DNA from: an uncultured Vampirovibrio sp.
GTDB lineage: Bacteria > Cyanobacteriota > Vampirovibrionia > Gastranaerophilales > Gastranaerophilaceae
Reading direction: 5' to 3'
Assembly (NCBI GenBank): GCA_910579975.1
Contig: CAJTWU010000017.1
Location: 1-39,055, forward strand
DNA length: 39,055 nt
This document shows positions 23,045 to 31,633 of this stretch, in pieces. The position numbers and the translations under genes were made by a program. Every line of letters starts with the position of its first letter. Position 1 is the stretch's first letter. Below the pieces are notes generated by a model that saw only the letters and a list, made by a program, of their open reading frames with translations, was not told where the DNA came from and did no database searches.

Positions 23045-23828
23045 TTGGAAAATTCCTCTTTTAATGACTGCAATTGCCGGTTTGGCAACTGTTTTAGGCG
23101 GATTTATAACTTTTTTTGTAAATAAAAACAATATGAAAGTTCTATCATTAGGATTAGGATTTTCTGCTGGTGTAATGATTTTTGTATCTTTTACAGAAAT
23201 TTTAACTTCAGCTGGTGATTTGCTAAAGGCATATTTCCCTAATAATTATGCTTGGATTGTATTTTTTGGTTTTATTGCCGGTACGATTATTTCAAAGCTA
23301 ATTGATATATTTCTTCCTGATCATATTGAAGAAGAAGATTTTGAAAATTCTGAAAAACATCTTAACAGTCATACTCATATTAAGAGAGCAGGAATTTTGA
23401 CTGCAATTGCAATTGCAATTCACAATTTCCCAGAAGGATTAGGGACTTTTCTTGTTTCTTCTCAAGATTTGACATTAGGCATTACAGTAGCGTTAGCGAT
23501 TGCATTGCATAATATTCCTGAAGGTATTGCGGTAGCGCTTCCTATATACCACGCTACAGGCAAAAAAAGATTAGCAATCTGGTACTCATTCTGGACCGGT
23601 ATGACCGAACCAATCGGGGCTTTGATTGGTTTAGGATTGTTATCGTGGTTTTTGCCGCAAATGTTTGTAGGGTTTTTAATGGCGGTTGTTGTAGGAATTA
23701 TGATATATATTGCGTTCGATACATTACTCCCGCTTTCCCATGAATATGGGGACTGGCATTATGCAATTGCTGGTGTAATGTCCGGTATTATTGTGATTTG
23801 GGCAAGTCTTCTGCTTTTGAATGCCTGA
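23037..23828 (+). CDS. zupT: ZIP-family metal transporter (ZupT-like)
   Basis: 263 aa from the ATG at 23037, chosen because GGAGGAAAGG precedes it; the upstream in-frame start would overlap the HD gene further. About eight hydrophobic segments. The signature metal-binding helices are intact: IAIHNFPEGLGTF (TM4, H-N-x-P-E-G) and ALHNIPEGIAVALP (TM5). An acidic and His-containing loop (DHIEEEDFEN, HLNSHTHIK) before TM4 resembles the variable metal-binding loop. It probably imports Zn, Fe or Mn across the cytoplasmic membrane. The 3' end overlaps the convergent acetyltransferase gene by 41 bp. Confidence 0.92.
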   Translation: MINWKIPLLMTAIAGLATVLGGFITFFVNKNNMKVLSLGLGFSAGVMIFVSFTEILTSAGDLLKAYFPNNYAWIVFFGFIAGTIISKLIDIFLPDHIEEEDFENSEKHLNSHTHIKRAGILTAIAIAIHNFPEGLGTFLVSSQDLTLGITVALAIALHNIPEGIAVALPIYHATGKKRLAIWYSFWTGMTEPIGALIGLGLLSWFLPQMFVGFLMAVVVGIMIYIAFDTLLPLSHEYGDWHYAIAGVMSGIIVIWASLLLLNA

Positions 23829-24354
23829 AAATCATTTCGTTTTCGATACCCCATTCTTCAAAACCGTTGAATTTATAGAAGTCTCTTGCTGATGCTGCTG
23901 TTTGAAGAACAATATCATTTTTAGGAAAAAGAGTTTTGAGGGCGTTAAGGATAGCTGTTCCTATACCTGTAAATTTGCGATTGGAAGAATGCATATTATT
24001 TTTTGGATCAGCTTGAAGGTATTTAAGTTTAATACGACCATTCCCTTGAATTATTTCGGCTAATCCAAGTATTTTTTTAGGTATTAGTTTGTCAAATTGT
24101 TTATTTTGCATGGTTAGTGCAAAGTACCTTTTATTTGGATTAAACATGAATATACTATTTTCCAAATCGCGTAAAATTTCTGTTGCAAAAGATTGACCTT
24201 CACCCCATTGTGATTCAACATCTCTAAGTACATTTCTGTCATTAAAGCATTTGCTTTTTAGTTCTACAAAAGAAGTGCGGATTTCTTTACAAGCAGAAGT
24301 TCTTATTTGACTAGGACTGATAAAATTTGCGCGAAAGGAAATATTATTATTCAT
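23788..24354 (-). CDS. GNAT-like acetyltransferase, lineage-type N-terminus
   Basis: 188 aa. The C-terminal part carries the acetyl-CoA-binding pattern: KLKYLQADP on the preceding strand, then RKFTGIGTAILNALKTLF (motif A, with GIGTA), and a final ASARDFYKFNGFEEWG (motif B). The N-terminus MNNNISFRANFISPSQIR is of a type I associate with gut relatives of Cyanobacteria, not with a known signal. Substrate unknown. No clear Shine-Dalgarno is seen before the ATG. It ends inside the convergent transporter gene. Confidence 0.7.
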   Translation of the reverse strand: MNNNISFRANFISPSQIRTSACKEIRTSFVELKSKCFNDRNVLRDVESQWGEGQSFATEILRDLENSIFMFNPNKRYFALTMQNKQFDKLIPKKILGLAEIIQGNGRIKLKYLQADPKNNMHSSNRKFTGIGTAILNALKTLFPKNDIVLQTAASARDFYKFNGFEEWGIENEMIFRHSKAEDLPKSQ

Positions 24355-24399
24355 AATCTTTTTAAACCCTCTAAAAATATTTTTTGCTGGTTTTCTTCA

Positions 24400-24408
24400 T
24401 GATATAAT
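24400..24408 (+). promoter_or_regulatory. Extended -10 promoter of pfp
   Basis: TGA-TATAAT (24400-24408), with no good -35. GAAAGGAAG lies just before the ATG at 24437. Confidence 0.6.
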
Positions 24409-24436
24409 TCTATCAAAAGAAGAAAGGAAGTTTTTT

Positions 24437-26116
24437 ATGACAAACTTATCACCATTACAAATCGAAAGATTAAAATACCAGCCAAAATTACCTTCATCTT
24501 TGGCTAGCGGTATTAATCATTTGGTTTCTCAAGAGGGTGCTGCTACAGAAGCTGTTGCCAACAAAGAAGAAATCAAAGAATTATTCAAAAATACTTATGG
24601 AAAACCAACTGTTACATTTTCAACTTCAACAGAAGCTAAGCATTCTGAACAAAGAAATGTTGGTGTAATTCTTTCAGGCGGACAAGCACCAGGCGGACAT
24701 AATGTTATTGCCGGGCTTTATGATGCTCTTAAACAAGCTAATCCTTCTAACAAACTTTATGGTTTCTTGGGTGGACCAAGCGGTATAATTGAAGGAAAAT
24801 ATGTAGAATTCAACGATGAATTCATTAATGACTATAGAAATACCGGCGGTTTTGATATTATTGGTTCAGGTAGAACTAAACTTGAAACAGAAGAACAATT
24901 CAAATCTTCTCTTGAAGTTTGCAGAAAATTAGATTTATCAGCAGTAGTTATTATTGGTGGTGACGATTCTAATACAAATGCTGCTCTTCTTGCAGAATGG
25001 TTTGTTGCTAATAATGCCGGTATTCAAGTAATCGGTTGTCCTAAAACAATTGACGGTGACTTGAAAAACGAACAAATCGAAATTTCTTTCGGATTTGATA
25101 CAGCTACTAAGACTTATGGAGAATTAATCGGTAACATCGAAAGAGATGCTAATTCCGCTAAAAAATATTGGCACTTTGTGAAAATTATGGGTAGAAGCGC
25201 TTCTCACGTAGCACTTGAAGCAGCTCTTCAAACCCAGCCAAATATTACATTGATTTCAGAAGAAGTTGAACAAAAGAAAATGTCTCTTTCTTCAATCATC
25301 GATTATATTACAGATATCGTTGTGAGACGTTCAAATAATGGTAAAAACTTCGGTATTGCCGTTATTCCTGAAGGTTTAATTGAATTTGTTCCTGAACTTA
25401 AATCAATGATTGCTAATTTAAACGATATTATGCCGACTTTGGAAAAAGATTCAAAGTATTCAAATGGAACAGATGCTGAAAAAATCGCTATTATTGAAAA
25501 TACACTTTCAAGCGAAAATGCTTCTGTATTCAAATCTTTACCAGCATTGATTAAATCTCAGTTATTGATGGATAGAGACCCTCACGGTAACGTTCAGGTT
25601 TCTAAAATTGAAACAGAAAAACTTTTAATCTCTATGGTTGAAGAAAAATTAGCAGTTCTTAAAAAAGAAGGTAAATTCAACGGTAAATTCTCAACACAAT
25701 CACACTTCTTTGGATATGAAGGACGTTGTGCATTCCCTTCTAACTTTGATGCTGATTACTGTTATTCACTTGGTTTCAATGCATTTGCTTTGATTAACTT
25801 TGGTTTAACAGGCTACTTATCATCAGTAAGAAACCTAACTGAACCGGCTAATGATTGGATTGCCGGCGGTGTTCCTCTTACAATGATGATGAATATGGAA
25901 AGACGTCATGGTGAAATGAAACCTGTTATCAAAAAGGCTTTAGTCGAACTTGATGGTCCTGTATTCAAGAAACTTGAAGCAAACAGAGAAGACTGGGCAA
26001 TGAACGACCGATACTTGTTCCCTGGTGCTATTCAGTACTTTGGACCATCTTCTGTTTGTGATATTACAACAGTTACTCTTGCTCTTGAAAGCGAAGCAAA
26101 ACTTGCAAGAGTATAA
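24437..26116 (+). CDS. pfp: Pyrophosphate-dependent phosphofructokinase
   Basis: 559 aa, the long PFP type. Phosphorylates fructose-6-phosphate with pyrophosphate, reversibly, so it serves glycolysis and gluconeogenesis. GVILSGGQAPGGHN (about 76-89) binds pyrophosphate; GGDDS (174-178) has Asp where ATP-dependent enzymes have Gly, the classic PPi marker; PKTIDGDLKN contains the catalytic TIDGD; MGRSASHVALE and GYEGRCAFPSNFD contact the sugar phosphate. The N-terminus LSPLQIERLKYQPKLP is that of long PFPs. A strong terminator follows. Single-gene transcript. Confidence 0.95.
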   Translation: MTNLSPLQIERLKYQPKLPSSLASGINHLVSQEGAATEAVANKEEIKELFKNTYGKPTVTFSTSTEAKHSEQRNVGVILSGGQAPGGHNVIAGLYDALKQANPSNKLYGFLGGPSGIIEGKYVEFNDEFINDYRNTGGFDIIGSGRTKLETEEQFKSSLEVCRKLDLSAVVIIGGDDSNTNAALLAEWFVANNAGIQVIGCPKTIDGDLKNEQIEISFGFDTATKTYGELIGNIERDANSAKKYWHFVKIMGRSASHVALEAALQTQPNITLISEEVEQKKMSLSSIIDYITDIVVRRSNNGKNFGIAVIPEGLIEFVPELKSMIANLNDIMPTLEKDSKYSNGTDAEKIAIIENTLSSENASVFKSLPALIKSQLLMDRDPHGNVQVSKIETEKLLISMVEEKLAVLKKEGKFNGKFSTQSHFFGYEGRCAFPSNFDADYCYSLGFNAFALINFGLTGYLSSVRNLTEPANDWIAGGVPLTMMMNMERRHGEMKPVIKKALVELDGPVFKKLEANREDWAMNDRYLFPGAIQYFGPSSVCDITTVTLALESEAKLARV

Positions 26117-26126
26117 AAACATAATA

Positions 26127-26160
26127 AAAAATGGCGCGGGTGAAACCCGCGCCATTTTTT
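26127..26160. terminator. Strong bidirectional terminator between pfp and pspA
   Basis: GC-rich stem ATGGCGCGGGT/ACCCGCGCCAT (26131-26141, 26145-26155) with a GAA loop, A-run on the left and T-run on the right. It ends both pfp and the opposing pspA operon. Confidence 0.92.
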
Positions 26161-26167
26161 TTATTCT

Positions 26168-26875
26168 TTAATCTTTCGGATTTGCTAATAATTTTTGTTT
26201 CATAGCTTCTAGTGATTTTTGGACATCTAAATCTGTTCCTATTGCGTTATTTATTTCATCGTCAACAGAAGTTTCAAGCATACTTGTTTCGGCGTAAGCT
26301 TCTGCTAAGTTTTCTTCTTCCTGAATTTTTGTTTTCATTTCTTCAATCATAGCCATTGTTGACTCTGAGTTCATTGACGATAATTGCTGGTTGATTTTTT
26401 TAGTTGTTTTAGCAACTGTAGCACGAGCTTTGAGTGAAGTATATTCATTTTCAGACTCTTTAATTTTATTTTTGAGCTGCAAAATTTTCTTTTCCATAAC
26501 TCCAAGTGAAGAATCGTAATTCTTGATATTAGTTGTTAGATTTTGAATTTCTTTTAAGGCTTCTTGTCTTTTCTTGAGTGCTTCACCAGCTAATCTATCA
26601 GCTTCTGATTGCTCAAGTTCTCCTTTGTGAGCTTTTTCAAGAAGAAGCATTGCTTTTTGTTCGTAATCAGCTGCGATTTGTTTTTTTACTTCCAATTCCT
26701 TTTTAGCACCGATTGAAATGGCTTTTAGTTGAGCAACGCTTTTCATAGAGTCATCAAAATCTTTTTTAAGGTCTCTGATACCTTGCTCAATCAGTTTTAC
26801 CGGATCTTCAAATTTTGAGACAACTGCGTGTGCTTCGGATTGAAAAAACTTGAGTATTCTTAAAAATAAATTCAT
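26168..26875 (-). CDS. pspA: PspA/Vipp1 (IM30) family membrane-remodelling protein
   Basis: 235 aa, an ESCRT-III-like coiled-coil protein that polymerises on the cytoplasmic membrane and protects it. The N-terminus MNLFLRILKFFQSEAHAVVS is the amphipathic helix H0, followed by KFEDPVKLIEQGIRDL, the family hallmark. Long coiled coils fill residues about 30-190. The C-terminus ends soon after the last helix, without the extra helix of thylakoid Vipp1, so PspA-type is the closer fit. It overlaps the upstream J-domain gene by 4 bp (ATGA), so translation is coupled. No PspF or PspBC-like gene is nearby. Confidence 0.92.
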   Translation of the reverse strand: MNLFLRILKFFQSEAHAVVSKFEDPVKLIEQGIRDLKKDFDDSMKSVAQLKAISIGAKKELEVKKQIAADYEQKAMLLLEKAHKGELEQSEADRLAGEALKKRQEALKEIQNLTTNIKNYDSSLGVMEKKILQLKNKIKESENEYTSLKARATVAKTTKKINQQLSSMNSESTMAMIEEMKTKIQEEENLAEAYAETSMLETSVDDEINNAIGTDLDVQKSLEAMKQKLLANPKD

Positions 26876-27198
26876 AAAAACTTCCTTTCAAAATATGTAT
26901 ATGCTTCGTTAATTTGTTTTGTTACTTTCTGAGCTGTTTTGAGTTTTTCAGGTTCTGTTTGATATAAATCAGGGTGATATTTTTTTAATAATCTTCTATA
27001 GGCTTTTTTTATCTGATTAAAATCAGCACCATATTCAAGCTCCAGAATTTTATAGTATTTTTTATCTTCTTCATTTTCGTCAATTTTTGAGTCTTGATAA
27101 TATATATCCTCATAGGAATTAATATCAATTTCAGGCTCATTATCCGACTGATTGATATTGCTTCTTATTATATTCTTAATTCTACTAAATAAACTCAT
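26872..27198 (-). CDS. J-domain protein with a PspA-like N-terminal amphipathic helix
   Basis: 108 aa. Residues 1-17 (MSLFSRIKNIIRSNINQ) closely resemble helix H0 of PspA/Vipp1 (compare the family form MGLFDR(I/L)xRVxRANLND), then an acidic linker (18-45) leads to a C-terminal J-domain (about 47-108) with HPD at 75-77 in YRRLLKKYHPDLYQ. J-domains recruit and stimulate Hsp70. The only other lineage-relevant precedent I know is the chloroplast pair CDJ2-Vipp1. The gene overlaps pspA by 4 bp, so it probably directs DnaK to PspA filaments or to the same membranes. AAGG lies about 8 bp before the ATG. The J-domain call is firm; the target is inference. Confidence 0.85.
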   Translation of the reverse strand: MSLFSRIKNIIRSNINQSDNEPEIDINSYEDIYYQDSKIDENEEDKKYYKILELEYGADFNQIKKAYRRLLKKYHPDLYQTEPEKLKTAQKVTKQINEAYTYFERKFL

Positions 27199-27207
27199 AC
27201 AAAAACC

Positions 27208-29724
27208 TTATATCCATGTTCTGCTGTTCTTAACTTTTGGAACTTCAAAAGTATTATATTTTGCTTTTAACAATTCTCTGTAACCTTTCTGTGATTTTGT
27301 GAATATTATCTCAAACATACCCAATTCTTTTTCAAGGTGTTGAACAAATAGTTTGACATTCTTTCCATTTTTACCAATTATATCAGGAACTGCAAGATAT
27401 CTGGATGCTTGCTTAAGAATATATCTGTTGTCTGATATTTTAAACATATCTTCAAAAACCTGAATAAATATATGTCTTTCGTAATTTGTACATCCTATTA
27501 ATGTGATATAAAAATTAGTGTCCAATTCTTTATTTATTTTTAATTCAAGATTTTCATAATCAGTTTTGATTACACCAATAAGATAAAGTGTGTCTAATAA
27601 ACATCGGGCTATAGTTTCTAGAATAGCTTCTTCAAGGAAAATCTGTCTGTTTCTTTCCAGTGTTTTTTCATAATCATTCTTAATTAACCCGTAAAATCTG
27701 CATAGTTTTAAAAATAGATTATTAGATTTCTTTTTGGAGGAGGTATAAATACTGTTTTTATCAATCAAAGTTTCCATAAACTTACACCATTGTGGGATTT
27801 TATCGCTAACAATAATAGAGCTTTGAGTTTGGGTACTTTCAATTACATCATAAACCATTGGTGCAAGTTTTTGTTCAGTGATTTCACTTTTTTGGAAAAC
27901 CTGTTCCCACATTTGTGGTAAAGTATTTCTTCTTTTTGCATAGTCAAAACACTGTTTGTTTAGTTCTTCACAGGTTAAACTTTTATCCAAATTCAGTCGT
28001 TTTAATCCGTTTTGGATTTTTTTAGTTTTATCATAGCTAATACCTTCAAAAGTATTAAACCTTTTTTTAATAGTATCAATATCAGTTGATTTGTACCCTA
28101 AAGAAACCAAATGCCAGATGTTTGAAGTTTTTTGAGGATTTTTTTTATTTATCCTTAAAGCTCTTCCCCTCATCTGATTAGATAACATAAAAGAGCCCAC
28201 AATGCTTGCTATGATTAAAGTATTAACGCAAGGAGAATCCCAGCCTTCGCCCAACAGAGCTGCGGTTCCTATTAGTACATTAAGAGAACCTCTTTCAAAA
28301 AGTTCTGTGATAACAGATACGATATCAACTATACCGTAAGCTTCTACTCTCAAATAAAACGGCTTAAATTCTGCCGTCAGAACTTTTTCTTTAGGTATAT
28401 TTTTTTCTTCCAGAATTTTATACAAATTTTCTTTTTCTGTTTCAGGTATAACAATAAGATTTCCTGTTAAAATTCCCAGTTTAATTCTTGTTGGATACAG
28501 TTCATCAAAAACAGAAACTATATTTAATCCATCGGAATCTCCAATCCCGATAAAGTCCAGTAAAATAACTTCTCTAAGTTCTTCTTCAAGATATTTGTAT
28601 TCAAATTCAGTAATGTTTTTTATCGCATTTAATTTATTTTTGCTTCTTGCAAAAAGGTTTTTGAAATCGACTTTTCCTGTTAAATCAACAGTTTTACCTT
28701 TGGTTAAATGAAGGCGTCTCAATCGGTTTTTTATTAAAACAGAGTTTTTGAAATAATCTTTGAACTCTCCTGTTATCCCTTCAAAAAGGGTTTCTGCAAT
28801 TTGATAATCAAATTGAGGTATATTAATTAGTTCTAACTCTAAAAATTCTGTTAAAATGCGTGCTTCGATATTCAAATTATCGACACTTAAAAGATATGAA
28901 ATCAAAGAAATTGTGAAATTAGTGTTTTCATAAATTATTTCAACATTATTTTCTAAATCATTTACAAAAGGTGAAGACTTTACAGAATACAATAACTCGG
29001 AGTCTTCATTTATGTATTTGAAAAACTCATTTCGTCTTGCTTCAAAATCATCAACGATTTTTTGTTCTTCTTCTGTTAAATCTGAAAAATAAACTAAATC
29101 CTGATGCGGACATAAGTCTCCTGCTTTAACCAGTTCAGGAATCGAAATTTCGGCATCCACAGGGCCGCATAAAGAGTTATAGTTTTGCCATTCTGAAGGT
29201 GAGACATCATAAGGAGGCGTCCCTGTTAAAGATACAACTCGAAAAATTTCATTTTTAAGTTTTTTACAGATATCAATAAGTGTTGCATACCATTCTGTTC
29301 TTAAATGATGTGCTTCATCAAGAATAAGAGTCTGTATTCCATTGGATTTCAAATCCTTAATAAGTTTTGCTTTGCGTTCAGGTATTTTATAAAGGGAATG
29401 GATATTTTGATATGTAGAAATTGTTATTGTACCGATTTGTTCAATATCATCGCTTATAAAATTCTTTTCAGGAGCTTCTGCGAGAAAATTATCAATAATT
29501 CTTTGTTTCCACTGGTTTTTTATTGTAATAGTAGGTGTGAGAATAAGCACTGGATGTTTTAATCTTGTAAGAACTTCAATTCCCAGTGTTGTTTTGCCGG
29601 CTCCGGGGGCGGCAACAATATTGAGTTTATCATCAGCAAGATGAAAATTAAGTTCATCCAGTACTCTTTGCTGATATGAACGCCAGTTGCCTTTGAACTT
29701 TAATTCCTGTATGGTTTGCTGCAT
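27208..29724 (-). CDS. SF2 DEAH-box helicase family protein
   Basis: 838 aa. Helicase motifs: Q-like WRSYQQRVLDEL, Walker A APGAGKTT (39-46), TPTITIKNQW (Ia), DEAH (136-139) in LILDEAHHLR, LTGTPPYD (III), then in the second RecA domain IGTAALLGEGWDSP (V) and QMRGRALR (VI). Residues about 200-390 form an insertion between the two cores, and the last 250 residues are an uncharacterised extension (KLFVQHLEKELGMFEIIFTK near the end). The architecture resembles restriction-type or DNA-repair SF2 helicases, but no nuclease motif is visible. It lies 18 bp after a radical SAM gene and 9 bp before the J-domain gene, so all probably share a transcript. Its ATG has no good ribosome-binding site. Confidence 0.8.
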   Translation of the reverse strand: MQQTIQELKFKGNWRSYQQRVLDELNFHLADDKLNIVAAPGAGKTTLGIEVLTRLKHPVLILTPTITIKNQWKQRIIDNFLAEAPEKNFISDDIEQIGTITISTYQNIHSLYKIPERKAKLIKDLKSNGIQTLILDEAHHLRTEWYATLIDICKKLKNEIFRVVSLTGTPPYDVSPSEWQNYNSLCGPVDAEISIPELVKAGDLCPHQDLVYFSDLTEEEQKIVDDFEARRNEFFKYINEDSELLYSVKSSPFVNDLENNVEIIYENTNFTISLISYLLSVDNLNIEARILTEFLELELINIPQFDYQIAETLFEGITGEFKDYFKNSVLIKNRLRRLHLTKGKTVDLTGKVDFKNLFARSKNKLNAIKNITEFEYKYLEEELREVILLDFIGIGDSDGLNIVSVFDELYPTRIKLGILTGNLIVIPETEKENLYKILEEKNIPKEKVLTAEFKPFYLRVEAYGIVDIVSVITELFERGSLNVLIGTAALLGEGWDSPCVNTLIIASIVGSFMLSNQMRGRALRINKKNPQKTSNIWHLVSLGYKSTDIDTIKKRFNTFEGISYDKTKKIQNGLKRLNLDKSLTCEELNKQCFDYAKRRNTLPQMWEQVFQKSEITEQKLAPMVYDVIESTQTQSSIIVSDKIPQWCKFMETLIDKNSIYTSSKKKSNNLFLKLCRFYGLIKNDYEKTLERNRQIFLEEAILETIARCLLDTLYLIGVIKTDYENLELKINKELDTNFYITLIGCTNYERHIFIQVFEDMFKISDNRYILKQASRYLAVPDIIGKNGKNVKLFVQHLEKELGMFEIIFTKSQKGYRELLKAKYNTFEVPKVKNSRTWI

Positions 29725-29742
29725 TTTAGTATTGTAGCGGAT

Positions 29743-30834
29743 TTAGCTGGTTTGTTTATCGTCTGTTAATAGGAAATTTTCACAGCATAATTGACACGCG
29801 CCAAATGTTCCTCCGGCAGCTTTAAGATTTTTCCTAAAACAGCAGTATTTAGGGTCGTTAAAAAGTTCTTTTATCGGTTTATCTTTGACATTTCCTATTT
29901 TAATTGATAAACAGGGGTAAATAAAACCTTCAGGGTTTATCATCATATTGTTATAAGGATATGTGCAAGGTTTGTAAATCTCACTAACATGCTTGTTTTC
30001 AGGTGTTTGGAAGAATGTTTCAATTTCCTTAAGCGGGTTATTAAGGTATTCAAATTTTGGCGAGAACCTTAATTTAACTTTTGATTTTTTTGATAAACTT
30101 TCAATTTCTTTATAAACTTCTTTAAAATGTTCCATATCGAAATAAAGTTTTATAGGATAATTTTTGTTAAATTCAGGGATAAAATGCTCTTGTAAAATAG
30201 AGTTTTGTTTCCAATTATTGTTTCTTAAAAACGAAATTGAAAGAAAATCAAAACCCATTGTATCGCAATATTTATAAAGTTTAACCAAATCATCAAGATT
30301 ATTCTCTAAAACTATTGTCTTTATATCGACCATCTGGTTTGGTTTTTGTGATTTTAAATTCTCTAAGTTTGAAACAATTTTATCAAAAATCCCGTCTTTA
30401 CCCCTGTTTTTGTCGTGGTTTTCTCCCCATCCGTCCAGTGAAACCGATAGAAGAAGAAGCTTGTATTTAATGAATGATTTTATAATTTCGTCATTCATTA
30501 AAATCCCATTGGATACAACATGAACTTTATTCCAAACTTTTTTAGAAGTGTACTCCAAAATTTCAATAAAATCTTTTCTGATAAGCGGTTCTCCGCCAAC
30601 AAGAGTTACGATTGAATAAAAAGGTATTTGGTCAATAACTTTTTTCCACTCGTTTGTTGTGAGCTCTAGTTTATTGCGCTCGTTTCCTATATAACAATAA
30701 GGGCATTGCAAATTACAGCGATAGGTCAACTCAAAAAAGTATCTGAAAGGTATTTTTGCCCGTCCGTATTTATCATTGTATGAAAGCAATGTATAAAAAT
30801 TCCTAGCTAAATCAAAAAGATTAGAATAATTCAT
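29743..30834 (-). CDS. Radical SAM/SPASM-like enzyme
   Basis: 363 aa. The radical SAM cluster is C40-x3-C44-x2-C47 in TYRCNLQCPYCY, followed by LVGGEPLIRKDF (SAM-binding GGEP) and SVSLDG. The C-terminal part looks like a SPASM-type auxiliary cluster region: CTYPYNNMMINPEGFIYPCL, then GNVKDKPIKELF and a closing CQLCCENF. Such enzymes modify peptides, cofactors or other enzymes. No small precursor peptide gene is visible next to it, so the substrate is unknown. AAGGGAG precedes the ATG. It is first in the run leading to the helicase, J-domain and pspA genes. Confidence 0.85.
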   Translation of the reverse strand: MNYSNLFDLARNFYTLLSYNDKYGRAKIPFRYFFELTYRCNLQCPYCYIGNERNKLELTTNEWKKVIDQIPFYSIVTLVGGEPLIRKDFIEILEYTSKKVWNKVHVVSNGILMNDEIIKSFIKYKLLLLSVSLDGWGENHDKNRGKDGIFDKIVSNLENLKSQKPNQMVDIKTIVLENNLDDLVKLYKYCDTMGFDFLSISFLRNNNWKQNSILQEHFIPEFNKNYPIKLYFDMEHFKEVYKEIESLSKKSKVKLRFSPKFEYLNNPLKEIETFFQTPENKHVSEIYKPCTYPYNNMMINPEGFIYPCLSIKIGNVKDKPIKELFNDPKYCCFRKNLKAAGGTFGACQLCCENFLLTDDKQTS

Positions 30835-30881
30835 TTATTCTCCCTTATTACTAGCTCTTATATTAGCATAAAGTTTAATGA

Positions 30882-30962
30882 TTGTTTAGCATTTCGCGTT
30901 TAATATAATAAAGAATCCTCATCGCTCAAATTTTCCTCCCTCTTTTCGTAGGGAGGTTTTCT
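30882..30962 (+). ncRNA. Candidate very short RNA: promoter followed directly by terminator
   Basis: Plus strand TTGTTT (30882-30887), 16-bp spacer, TATAAT (30904-30909); then a stem CCTCCCT/AGGGAGG (30935-30941, 30950-30956) followed by TTTTCTTTTC. Predicted RNA runs from about 30916 to 30962. No gene lies on this strand here. The left arm CCUCCC is complementary to Shine-Dalgarno sequences. Alternatively the hairpin is just a terminator for the opposing deoC operon, though the T-run is better on the plus strand. Confidence 0.35.
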
Positions 30963-30988
30963 TTTCGCTCCTTGCAAGCCATGAATTT

Positions 30989-31630
30989 CTACGAACAAAT
31001 CTTTACCCCGGAACTTGTACCTAATCTTGTTGCACCGGCTTCAATCATCTTTAATGCTGTTTCTTTATCTCGTATTCCTCCGGAGGCTTTAACCCCTAGT
31101 CCTTTTGCTTTTACTGTTTCATACATCAATTTAACATCTTCAGTTTTTGCTCCAACTCCATTTTTTACAAAACCTGTAGATGTTTTAACGAAATCGGCTC
31201 CACCTTTTATGCATAATTCACAAGCATGTTTAATTTCTTCTTGTGTTAATAAATCTGTTTCAAGGATAACTTTTAAGTTTCTTCCCATACATGCACCTTT
31301 GATTGCAGAAATTTCATTTACAATAAAATTATCTTCTCCGTCTTTGAGCTTTCCAGCATTAAGAACCATATCAATTTCATCAGCGCCATTTTTAACAGCA
31401 TCAATTGTTTCCAAAACCTTTGCTTCAGTTGTAGTTTGACCTAGAGGAAATCCAATTACTGTAACAATTTTTATGTCGGAGTTTTGTATATAATCACACG
31501 CAAATTTTACATAACAAGGATTTACACAAACTCCCAAAAACTTATATTCAATTGCTTCATCAAGAAGTTTTTTTATTTCAGCTTTAGTTGCCTCTTGTTT
31601 TAAAAGTGTATGTTCAATGTATTGGTTCAT
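30989..31630 (-). CDS. deoC: Deoxyribose-phosphate aldolase
   Basis: 213 aa; cleaves 2-deoxyribose-5-phosphate to acetaldehyde and glyceraldehyde-3-phosphate via a Schiff base. The start IEHTLLKQEATKAEI is the family N-terminus; EIDMVLN holds the conserved Asp; the Schiff-base Lys is K149 in FVKTSTGF; K181 in GVKASGGIRD is the partner Lys. GGGGAGAT lies just before the ATG and the gene starts 3 bp after uppP ends, making it last in the queD-uppP-deoC operon. No other deoxynucleoside catabolism genes are seen in the window. Confidence 0.95.
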   Translation of the reverse strand: MNQYIEHTLLKQEATKAEIKKLLDEAIEYKFLGVCVNPCYVKFACDYIQNSDIKIVTVIGFPLGQTTTEAKVLETIDAVKNGADEIDMVLNAGKLKDGEDNFIVNEISAIKGACMGRNLKVILETDLLTQEEIKHACELCIKGGADFVKTSTGFVKNGVGAKTEDVKLMYETVKAKGLGVKASGGIRDKETALKMIEAGATRLGTSSGVKICS

Positions 31631-31633
31631 AGC

